Shown: in pieces, positions 12,682 to 23,200 of the stretch
Layout: each line of letters starts with the position of its first letter
Numbering within the stretch: the stretch's first letter is position 1
NCBI RefSeq assembly: GCF_910594005.1
Contig: NC_057815.1
Span: 67,780,052-67,844,051, forward strand
Direction: 5' to 3'
DNA: 64,000 nucleotides
DNA from: Cervus elaphus
Taxonomy: Eukaryota; Chordata; Mammalia; Artiodactyla; Cervidae
The notes under the pieces: model-generated
What the model saw: the letters and a program-made list of their open reading frames with translations, nothing else
Told to the model about the DNA's origin: nothing
The model's database searches: none
Made by a program: the position numbers and the translations under genes

Positions 12682-12889
12682 AAGGTCATGGCTCAGGTGG
12701 TAAAGAATCTGCTTGCAATGTGGGAGACCCGAGTTCAATCTCTGGGTCGGGAAGATCTGCTGGAGAAAGGAATGGCAACCCATTCCAGTATTCTTGTCTA
12801 GGAAATCCCATGAACAGAAGAGCCTGGTGAGCTCTAGTTCATGGGATCACAAAGAGTCGGACACGAGTGAGCAACTAACACTTTGACTT
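12682..12889 (+). repeat. Bov-tA type SINE
   Basis: From aaggtcatggctcaggtggt to acgagtgagcaactaacac, all the expected SINE blocks in sense order. Confidence 0.9.
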
Positions 12890-13798
12890 TGAAGATAACT
12901 CCTGTGCGTAGAAACCCATGCCACCCCACCCCTTCCCAACCTCAGCCAACCTCCTAAGGCACTTCCTGTTCATCTTCCACAAACTGACCCTGCAGGAGAA
13001 GAAAGCCGGCAGTGGGTCTATTCCAGGGACCAGGGTGAGGGGAAGGAGGGTGGCCAGGCCTGCCCTGGAGAGAGATGCCATTGTGCCTGGTGGAGCCCCA
13101 GGCCTTCCCTCACCCCCAGGCCAGCCCCAAACCACAGGCCACGTCCTGTTTCTCAGAAATACTGCCATTTCCCAGAGCCCAGGGTTCGTGAGGGGACAAG
13201 GGGAGGTGGCTTCACAGTTGCTAGAGGAGGAGGAGGAGGGAGGCTCTCCAGGAAACCTGGAGGCCAGGCTTGGCCTTATAACAGGATGATCAAGTTTGGA
13301 GGCCAGAAAGCTACATGAGAAAGTTGAGTGGAGCAGAGGCTATGCCTGTCCTAGCCCAAGACCTGATCCTTCCAGTGCTCTGGGATCCTTCAGGTGCAGA
13401 ATCCCAGACCTCCCTCTGGAACCCACCCCCACCCCCACAACCCCCTCCATTTACTGATGTGTGATCTTGATTAGGTCACTTCCTCTCCCAGAAGTTTCTT
13501 CTTCACTGTGTAGTTGACAGTCTTCACCTCACTGAGTCGTCCTGGCCATCAGATGAGACATTGGATTTGACCGTGCATGTGGGAAGGGATGTACATGCTT
13601 CATCCAGAGCCCAGGCTATGCCCAGCCTGGCCACCAAGCAGGATGGCGGATCCCACGGGACTCCCTACAGCAGTCTTGGGGAGTGCCTGGAGACCACTCC
13701 ATCCTCCCTCCCATCACACTCATGGGGAGCCCAGCCAGGGTTAGGCAGCAAGTTGGTGACTAAGGAAGAATGGAAAGTCACTATGGAATAGAAAGTGA

Positions 13799-14092
13799 AT
13801 GGAAAGTGAAAGTGAAAGTCATGGGCCATACAGTCCATGAAATTCTCCAAGCTACAATACTGGAGTGGGTAGCTGTTCCCTTCTCCAGGGGATCTTCGCA
13901 ACCCAGGGATCAAACCCAGGTCTCTCACATTGCAGGTGGATTCTTTACCAGCTGAGCCACCAGGGAAGCCCAAGAATACTGGAGTGGGCAGCCTATCCCT
14001 TATTCAGGGGAATCTTCTCGACCCAGGAATCGAACCGGGGTCTCCTGCATTGCAGGCGGATTCTTTACAAGCTGAGCTACCAGGAAAGCCCC
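13799..14092 (-). repeat. Bov-tA SINE with a duplicated tRNA-like unit
   Basis: A full antisense unit (13799-13970, ending gccaccagggaagccc) is followed directly by a second tRNA-like half (13971-14092, ending gctaccaggaaagccc). Confidence 0.88.
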
Positions 14093-14889
14093 TGGTGTGA
14101 ATGGATCTTAACTTGTTCCTAAACCTTCCCTTCCTCCATCCTCACTCCTGTTTCTTCTACTTTTTCCTTTCCCATGAGGTGTCCTCATCACCAAGACTTG
14201 CTTAAATTCTGTCTGAAAAACCCGCTTCTTCTATCTTATGTCTACTGCCAGTCACTGCCCTGCCTCTCTCTCTTCTTTCACTACTCAATCTGTTTCCTCA
14301 CCTCCCAGACACTGCCTCAGGCCCCCACAACCTGCTCCTGCCTTCCGCCCCTCCTGACATGGCCCATTGCCATGGTCCCCAGAAGCCCCCTCTCCCCATG
14401 GAGAGCCCTTTCCAGGCCTCATCTATTGGACTCAGCCATGCACTCTCCTGACTTCTCTCTTGCCTCCATGTGGTTCCTTTGCTGATACCCCAGGGCTCTG
14501 TCCTAGTCCCCTTCTCTTTTCACTCTATAGTCTCTCCCACCAGCATCTCCCATCTCCAGGTGTTAGTTACCACCTGCAGGCCGACAGCTCCCAAATCTCT
14601 GTCTCTGGTCCAGCCTCCTTTCTGGACCATAATATACCTAAAGGACTGGGGTTCTCGCCTGAGACTCAGCTCAGCTGAAACTCCTGGGTTCTCCCCTCAG
14701 CCACCCCGTGAGGCACCAGCTCCACCAGACTCCCTGCTCTTCCTCAGCCTGACATCCATCCCAGCCCAGCGCCTCTCTCCTGCCCAGGCACTGTCCTCCC
14801 TTCCCTGGATCCCACAACAGCCTCCTACCTGGTCTCCGTCTCACTCCTCCACCCCACCCTTCACCAGCAGGCAGGGCCAGCTTTCTAAA

Positions 14890-15370
14890 CCACAAACATG
14901 ACCGAAGCACTGAAAACCTTCCAGGGCTCTTTGCTGCCCTCGGGGTGATGCCAAAGCTTCTCGGCTGGGTATTCAGCCTCACCTCCCTCTGCTCTTTGCC
15001 TCACATTTTATTATCCAGCAACAGTGAACTGTTTGTGGTCCTCCCTGTAAGAAGCTGTTTTTCATCTCCCCTCAGCGATCTCTTCCTGTGCCACTGTCCA
15101 CCTACCTTTCCCTCCCTCCCCTCCACCTTTTCTTCTAACTCCTGCTTATCCTTCAGACCCAGCGAAGTGTTCTCCATCTGGGCAGGGGCTGTGTTCCCCA
15201 TGGCCCTGTGGTCACAGCCCTTGCACTCATGGTGTTGTAAAGACTCATCTCCTGCTCAAGATTTTGGCTCACTCAGGACAGGCAGGGAACCATGTTGGTT
15301 CCTTATATCGTGTTGGTCATCTAGCACAAGGCCTAGACCAGAGTAGCTCAGAAACTGTTTTAAGAATGAA
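14890..15370 (+). repeat. L2 LINE 3'-end remnant
   Basis: Pyrimidine-rich sequence ending 'ctagcacaaggcctagacca...agaatgaataaagg', the layout of an L2 3' end. Similar but less certain text extends back to about 14170. Confidence 0.55.
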
Positions 15371-17040
15371 TAAAGGGAAGGAAAAGACAACTCAGAGTGA
15401 TGTCAAACCCTGGGAGAGCTGCTTAGAGATTCTGAATGTGTTGACACACTCAGAAAGCTCTGGACCAAAGTCAGGAGGTTCTGATGTACTGAACATGCCT
15501 CCCACGGTGGGAAAGATTTTGGGTGTATAGCACAATTTTCGAATAAGTCCATCAGAGAAACCAGGGAGGCAGTTGGCCTGCAACACCAGGACAAGCATAT
15601 GGGGAAGTCATTCCTGTCCTGAGGTCCAGGAAATGCCTGTGCTCACAGATCCCTGCCTCCAATCCCATTCTCCAGTGAGGGAAGGGGTCCCTGTGCTGGG
15701 AGGGGCAGGGGTGGGTTCCAGGAGGCAGGGAAATCTCCACTGAGTTGAAGACATCTGAGTTAGGCTGAAGGATGACCAGTTAACGGTGTTAACTGATTCC
15801 TGGGCTTTCAACTCAGGAGATTAAGAAGCCACCCTGGACTTCAAATTAACTCCACGTGGTGAGCAAGCAAGGCTGGAATGAGGAGTCTTCTCCAGGAGGG
15901 ACAGGCAGAAGCTGGGAGGAGCTGGATGTCTTCTTACTCTGAGGATGAGGGGGAGATTCCAGGCATGTTCCTCAAACCCCATTGTCTCAGAAAAGGCCCT
16001 GGGGAGTGGGCAGGGGGATTTGGGGATGATACCCCTCCCTGCTCAGTGAGGCCAGTGAGGCAGCTTAGCTGACTTCCCCAACCTCAGATGCCCAGGGATA
16101 AGACAGGGGCTCGGAGCAGAGCCCAGTGGCTGCAGGTGGCAAAATCCAGCTCACAGGCCACTTGACACCATCTCTCCATGGCTTCCCATCAGGTCTGGGG
16201 ATGGGGGTGACGTGTGACTGCAGGTGAGAGCACAGGTCTGCGAGTCAGTAGGTCTGAGCTCTGGTCCTGGCTTCATCACTCATCACTGTGAGGCTTTGGG
16301 GAAGACACTGGGCGATCCTGAGCCTCTGTCTTCTCCTCTCTAAAATGGGGGTAATTCCTATATTGTTCACCTTACGTAGAATCACGGGCATTAAAACGTC
16401 TTTGAAAGGGAAAGGAACTGTACCCATGGGCAGGATAAATGACTGATGTTGTCTTTAATTGTAACTGTTAGGCCTTCTTCCCAGACCGTGGTGCCAAGGT
16501 TGGCAATCTGACTGCCAAGTCTTGGAAAGCCTCTGAGGTGAGAATATTCGGGTTTATAACATTGGTCACGGTGGAATGGGAAGGAGTGCGAGCTTGGAGC
16601 AAAAGACCTGGCATACAATTCCGAATCTGCTACCGCCCTGCTCTGTGGCTTCAGGCAAATTCCTGCTCTCCCCTCAACTCTGTGTCCTCATTGTAAAGTG
16701 TAGCTGACGATTATCAGGACCCCTGCCCTATCTGCTGGGAAAGCACTTTGAGGCTCCGTGCATACCCCTCGGCTGGCTGACTAGTCAGTCCCCCTCACTA
16801 GGCTCAGTGCCAAAAAGTTATGGGAAGGGGGGCTGGGGACAGCAGCAGCCCAGAGCAGGGGGGAGGCCACGATGGGGTGGGTACTAGCCCTGGCTCTCAA
16901 AGCCACTCACTGGGAGGACTGGGGCCAGCCTCTGCCCCTTCTGCCCCTCAGTTCCCAGGCCTGTAAAATGGGGATAACCAGGCCCGCTTGTAATCACTAT
17001 GAGAACACACAGAGACTGGAAATGGACTCAACAGGCAGGG
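15371..17040. other. Intergenic 3' of CHRDL2, MIR remnants only
   Basis: No exon recognised. Two plus-strand MIR remnants are visible at about 16218-16375 and 16583-16765, each with a 'gtgaggctttgg/gtggcttcaggc' block followed by 'taaaatggggg/tgtaaagtgtagc'. Confidence 0.5.
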
Positions 17041-17044
17041 TTGA

Positions 17045-17123
17045 GGGGTAATGCAACTTCTTATTTATTAATATAAAACAACAAAAATGATAAAGCTCAT
17101 ATCTGCAACTGTTCAGATCTTTG
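17045..17123 (-). other. CHRDL2: CHRDL2 3' UTR (short)
   Basis: Sequence between the stop codon and just past the only nearby AATAAA signal. The 3' UTR would be only about 75-80 bases if that signal is used. The 3' boundary is an estimate; cleavage normally falls 10-30 bases past the signal. Confidence 0.6.
17064..17069 (-). terminator. Polyadenylation signal AATAAA for CHRDL2
   Basis: A canonical AATAAA hexamer on the gene strand, 55 bases past the stop codon, in an A/T-rich stretch. It is the first canonical signal after the stop. Confidence 0.75.
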
Positions 17124-17203
17124 TTATAAGGTCTTGGTCATTTTATCTGGACTGGCCGTGACCTTCAGCTGCGGGGTCTGGGCTAGGAAGACGTTCCAGT
17201 GAC
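17124..17203 (-). CDS. CHRDL2: CHRDL2 final coding exon 11
   Basis: 80 nt including the stop. The main frame encodes GHWNVFLAQTPQLKVTASPD followed by KMTKTL and TAA at 17126-17124. In the alternative frame it reads SLERLPSPDPAAEGHGQSR and stops earlier, at the TAA at 17145-17143. The acceptor is CATGCAG. The 3' UTR follows, with a polyadenylation signal about 55 bases on. Confidence 0.93.
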
Positions 17204-20200
17204 CTGCATGGAGAAAAGAGGAAGAGTTGTGTGTGGGTGTGCAGAGTATGTATGTGTAAGGGTGTGTGTGTGGTGTGTGCATGTGCATACACGTGTACAA
17301 CTGAGGCAGGGTGACTGGGGTGGGGAAAACTTGGGACAAGGAGGACCGAGTAGCCTGGGTTTGAAGCCCACAGAGGGGAAGGAGATGGGGACCCCATCCT
17401 GCCCCCATAATCCCAAGGGTTCTGGTACAGGAGCCCACCTTCAACCTGACACCTGTCGGTGACCCTCCCCTCTGTGACTTCCTCCCCACCCACCTGGGTC
17501 TATCTTCCTCAGGGTGGTAGGGAGTAAGCCGGGGGCCTCTGTAGGAACGTGGTTAGGAGGTTTCAGTGGGAGAGGTTCCAGTAGAGCGGCTATGCAGCAC
17601 CAGGATTTAGGGGCTCAGAGTCCCCTCTGACAGCCCTGTCTCCCTTGCCCCAAGACCAGATCCAGCTGGCTCTGCTTCACCTTCCCACTCCCGAGCTCTC
17701 GAGCGCCTGAGTTGGGAAATCTCTGGCCCAGACACCCACTGGATTCCTGTGCCGGGAACTGACGTCTGTGGCTGACAGCACCCCCCTCCCGGCACCAGCA
17801 GCCTGGAACTCCCCAGGAGGCCCCAGCTTCTAGTCTAACTCTCTTCCCAGGCCCCCGTCTTCAGCCCAGGGTCCCACCTTCGTGGGTGCCGGTGAGCAGC
17901 CGGAAGTTCTGTGCCTCTTTCTGGAAGTCTTGCTTCCTGACTTTCTTGATCTGAATCAAGTGGAAGATTCCTGAGGGCAAAGACAAGGGCATGAGCAGGA
18001 AAGGGAGGGTGTGTGGTCAGTGAAATGGGGTGACTTAGACACAGGACAGACTCAGTCACCTCCCTTCCCTCCCCTGTTCTGACCAGACACCAAATCCTGC
18101 GGACTCAGTTTCCTAAATATTTTGAATCTGTTCACCCTATCCCCCAGTGTCATCTTTCCCCTCTGGGCCCCATCGCGTCTTACCTGGGTCACTACCCTAG
18201 ACTTCTGACCTTTAACCCCGCCTCTCATCTGTGATCCTGGCTGCAGGCATTGGAAAACATGCCTGTTACCCTCTCACCCCCTCCTTCCATGACCCTGCTC
18301 CTCTCACCATCATCCTGTGCTCACACCCCTCACCTGTCAACAACACAGAGGGGCCAGGAGGGAAGGAGGGAGGGAGGGAAGCTGCCAGGCCTGTAGGGCC
18401 TGATCAGTCTTTTTTTTTTTCTGGACATAGAATGTATGATAAAAATCAACAGGTGATTTGCTTCAGACACCAAAGCACTACAGGTGTCAGGGTTGTAGGC
18501 TCCCTTTCAGCTCAAGGCTCAGTTCACCTCATCCCTTGCCTGTGCTCCAGCCCTAACCAACTCCTTGAGGTCCCTGAAGGGGTCAAGCCTTCCCATTTGC
18601 CATCCCCTTTGCCAAACTCTGTCTTCTGTTGCCACAGGTGAACTTCTCATCCTCCCAGCCTTACCTGGGAGGTCTTCCTGATTCTCCCTCCTCCCTTAAA
18701 TAGTTATAATTTCCTCCTTGGGTTACCCACAGCTCTTGGCTTCTATTTGTGATTGTTCCTATTTCTAACGTGCTATCATTGTGTCTGTTCTTGCCTCTTC
18801 CACCAGACTGGGAATGGAGAGGACTTTCTTCTTGGGTTCCCTGAACCTGGTCCACATTAGGCATGCTGAATGAATGAATGAATGAATCCCTGGATGGATG
18901 GATAAGCAAATATATGTGTACCCTGTCTAGGCCAGGCCCTGAGGGGGAATGAGGTATTAGCTGGATCTCCTGATGTTTGTATCCCCCGGGGAGCTGGCCA
19001 CAGGCACCACACATGGTGCAAAACCCTGAGCACTTGGGCCATGAGGTCGCGCCAGCTGTTACCACCAGGGGCCGTGGCCAGAAAGAACAGATGTGACAGC
19101 AAGGCCTCTGCTAGGCCAGTACCACCCTCAAGAAAACCAAGAACTGGCCTTGCTTATGGGAATCCGGGTGGGATCCCACCTAGGGGCACAGACTGCTCTG
19201 GTCCTGGAACTGAGCTCCAGGAAGCTGGGAATGCCCAGCACTGTGCTCAGGCCCCCCGCCCAGGTGCCAGGGAGAGAATATGGGAGAGACTTGCTCCAGA
19301 GGCCAAGGCTGCATCACAAGTATGAGATGGGACGGGTCTTGGTGCCCCAGCCTGCCACTGCACAAACCCCCAAACACAAATTGGAGAAGTGACTGGGAGG
19401 AGGGAGGTCTCCACGCTGTCACTTGTAAAGCGTGATTGAAAGGTCTGGGCTCTTGGGCCTAGAAGCAAGAGCTTGTCTGAGGGTCATGGTTGTGCCTTTT
19501 GACTTGTGAAGGGTGTGCCAGGCCTGAGAGTGGCTGGACCCTGTGTCCCAGGCGGAGGGGTAGTGGTGGCTGAGTTCCAAGAGACGGGACAGGCTCGGCT
19601 TACTGAAGAAGCTTCTCGAGCAGAGCCATTCATAGAATGGCAAGTGAACCACCTGTCTGGAGGTGGGGTGGGGCTGAGTGCAGTCAGGGGCTGGAGACCA
19701 TCAGAGAGGCTAACAGAGGGCCTTCCTTCCCTAGGTGGGGGGAGGAATTGAGAACCTTGAGGTTCCTTCTACTCTTGAAATGCTAAAATTGAAAAATCCT
19801 TAACACTAAGCCAGTTCTCTGCTCAGACTCTGGGCCTGGGGCTGGCCCTGCTCTGGTGTGGCCTCAGCCCAGTTTTTAGCTCACTTTGTCTCCAGGTCAA
19901 TTCTCCTCTTCCTCTCCTGGCCCCCAGGCCTGCTGTTTCCACTTGTCTAGGTGAGGAAACAGTAACGGTCTCCCACTGACAATAGGCCCTTGGGAGAGTT
20001 TGTTTTGACTTTCTCTGTCTGGGGCAGGGAGGGAATGGGGCGGGTACTGATGGGGTATTTCAGCCACCCAGGGGCTTAGGAGGTGGTGGGGTGGACAGGT
20101 TTGCTAGTGAGAGGGTGGCAGGGCCTGGCATTGTGAAATTGAAGAGTCCTTCCTACTTCTACCTTTTCACTGTGCCCCTGGTAATGAGATTTGGCCTTGA

Positions 20201-23200
20201 GCTATGACCTCCCCCTCTCTCTGCCATCCTGTGCCTTCCTCAGGTCCTTCCCTAAAAACATAAGGTCACGTTTGTGGAGGTGGCACTGGGGACAGTAAGA
20301 CCTGGGTTTGAATCTTTGCTTTACTGTTTAAACTGTGTGATTTTGAGCAAGTCATTTTACCTCTCAGACTCAGTTTTCTTATCTGCAAAATGGGGAATTA
20401 ATACAATACATACCCTTCAGGTTTCTTATGTCTGTGAACTGCAACACATTATACATAGTACCTGCTACTCACCAGTCACAGAGCGCCGGACATATAAGCA
20501 TGGGCTCTGGAGCCAGAGTTTGAGGCTGTCGCTGCAGTGTGCCCCTCTTGCCTTTTTACATCCTGTCCAGCCCAGGCCCACCCTCCATGAAGGTTTCCCT
20601 GACCAGCTCGACTCCCAGGGAGCTCCTGCAAGCCATGAGGTCCTGAGGACAGAGGCTCGTCCTGTTACTCTCTGTGATGCCAGAGCGGGTGGAAGGATAA
20701 ACTTGCAACCCCACCTGTCCAGGGACTGATGGACTCCCAAGGCTCAGAGCAACCATACGATTACCGAACCTCCTCAGCCTCTGGTCAAGTCCCCTCCCTG
20801 CCCTTGCTTACAAACTTCCGTGAATGGAACTTGCTCCCTCCCTTCCACTGCAGGAAGACTTTCAGGTTGAGAAGGCACTTCCTCTCATTTAAGGGAAACC
20901 TGCTTCTCTGCCATTCTAACCTGACTGATGAGGTAGGATGAGAAGGGTGCAGACATTTTTAGCACTTATTATGGGTCAGGGGTGGTACCTATGTCATTTC
21001 ACTTAAGCCTCTCAAGCCCCTTCTCCCCATTCACAGAAGAGAAATTTGAGGCCCAGAGAGGTCAAGTGATTGCCCAAGGCCACACAGCTAAGAAATGGCA
21101 GAGCCGGGATTCAAACCTAGGTCTGTCTGATTCCAAAGCCCCTGCTTGTTGTTTTGACCCTTGTGGCCACTCAGAGCACAACTGCTCCCTCTGCCTGGGG
21201 CAGTCCTTCAGAGCCATGAAGCCAGCGGTCCTGTTGCCCTGAGTCTTCTCTTCTCCAGGCTGAACAGCTCCGCTTTCTCGGTCCATTCCTCCCACGGCAG
21301 GGGGCAGAGTAGAGCAGGGAAGGAGCCGCATCTGACGTCACAAGACCTGGGCTCTAGCTCCTCCACTTACTGGCTGTGTGGCCTTGGGCCAGGTACTTCA
21401 CCTCTCTGAGCCTCAGTTTCCTCATCTGTAAAATGGGGATAATAATACCTAACTCTCAGGATCGTTGAGGATCAAATGAGATGATGAATGTGAAAGCACT
21501 TTGTAAATTTCAAAGTGTTTCACACATTGGTTATCATCATTCCCTCTTCCACCCCCCAACTCCCCCCACCTCCCCGCTGTCAGCCAACCACACCAGTAGA
21601 GAAAAGTGACCTAAGAACTAATTCCCAATTAAAGGTTTAATTTGTTTTACTCTATCCAGGGGATTTACTTTTAACAAGAAGAGCCCCAAAGCTGAACTCT
21701 CTGCAATTCCCTTCTCTTAACCTTCAGTTGGTGATAGAAGTAGCCTGCTGAACAGGGTAAGTTTTTCACAGAATGAGAAATATGTCGACTTACCTTAGAG
21801 GGCTAGGATCCACCATAAAGGAAAGGCTAGATGAGACTAGCCTTGAGGATTTGAGGATGCTGTGAGGGCCCTCCTGCCTGAAAAGATCTCTCCTCCCAGT
21901 CTGCTGAAATTCTACCAATCGACAGCTCTTTGTTTCATCGGGTAAGCATAACTCTGCCCTGGCTCCTCACAAAGTGTAACAACCCCTTTCCCCCAGGAGA
22001 GGGAGCACTTCAAGGCCCTGACATCTCAGAGTGGGTGAGAGTATCTCAACTGTCAGAGTCACTATCTCCCTCTATCTTGGAATCTGAGACTCAGAGCTGG
22101 AAGATGACCTGAGGCAGGTCTTCTTGGGCCAGAGGCACTTAATCAATTCCCTTAACACCCCTGGGAGGGGGCGGCTGGAGCACAGGAAGGGGGACAGGCC
22201 AGAGTGGGAATGGGCCAGTGCTCACCTTTTACCAGCTTCCAGAGGTAGATCTCCACCTGCTCAGAGGCCTCACGCTCGAGGGCAAAGCGACGCAGGTTGT
22301 CTGGGCTTGGGGATACTGATGTGTGGACGAGAACTCGACCCGATGCCTTCGGACACTTGGTGGCACTGATCTCACTGTGGCCAGGGTCTGCCTTGTCCTC
22401 TGGGAGAGACAAGGAGCTGTGAACGCCCTGTCTCTCCACTCCTGGTAGCCCAGGAAGAGGGACCACTGGTATGACATCCCCCTCAGGGTCATTAGGGTCC
22501 TTGGGAAAGTTCTGGTGCCCCTGGGAAGACAAGGAGATCTCTGGGGAACAGAGAGCGGCCCTCTCGCCTATTCTCCTCCCATTGACTAGCATGTCAGAAA
22601 ACTTCTCACCCTTCAGGGCCCAGTTCATCTTCCACCTCCTCCAGGCAGCCCACCTGGAACAGCTTAGTTCACCCTATATCCTCCCACCCATAGCTTGTTA
22701 ACCCTTCTTATGCCTCTCACTCATGCCCTTAGTTCTATGCTGCCTTGCATTGCCTTGTAATTGTTTCATTTGGGTATGTTTTCTCTCTAAAATAAACCCA
22801 CAGGGGGAAAGGCAGGAATCCTATTCTTCAAGTCTTTTGAGTCACTCACATCACCAAACATAGGCTCACAATGAACACACACAGAAGGAAAGGTTTGGGA
22901 GAGGTTGAGGCGCTGATGGCAGTAATGATGATGGAGTATGATACGGAAGAGGTGGTGATAAGTGTGATGATAGTGACTGTAGTGGTGGTGGTAGGGGTGG
23001 TGAGGTGGGGGTCAGGATGGCGGTTATGTTTGTTTCTGGATCCTACAAATTGGATCCAGTCCTAAATCCTTGACATGCTGGAATTTCAAGGACATTCCCC
23101 AGAACTTTCCATGTATCAATACTCCCTGATTGTCTTTCAGGGACTGAAAGACTAAATCCCTACACATCTCCTCACCTTCTAGACTCTTATTAGTTATGAA

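Larger units (their letters stand above)
17971..22225 (-). other. CHRDL2: CHRDL2 intron 9, with the cassette exon inside
   Basis: 4.3-kb intron containing the MIR-derived cassette exon (21371-21425), several MIR remnants and a short gaat/ggat tetranucleotide tract near 18867-18903. No young SINE lies in it, unlike most of the window. Confidence 0.85.

Noticed and set aside
1..17040. Exons of POLD3, the expected downstream neighbour
   Set aside because: I looked for recognisable POLD3 C-terminal coding sequence on both strands and found none; it presumably lies outside the window.
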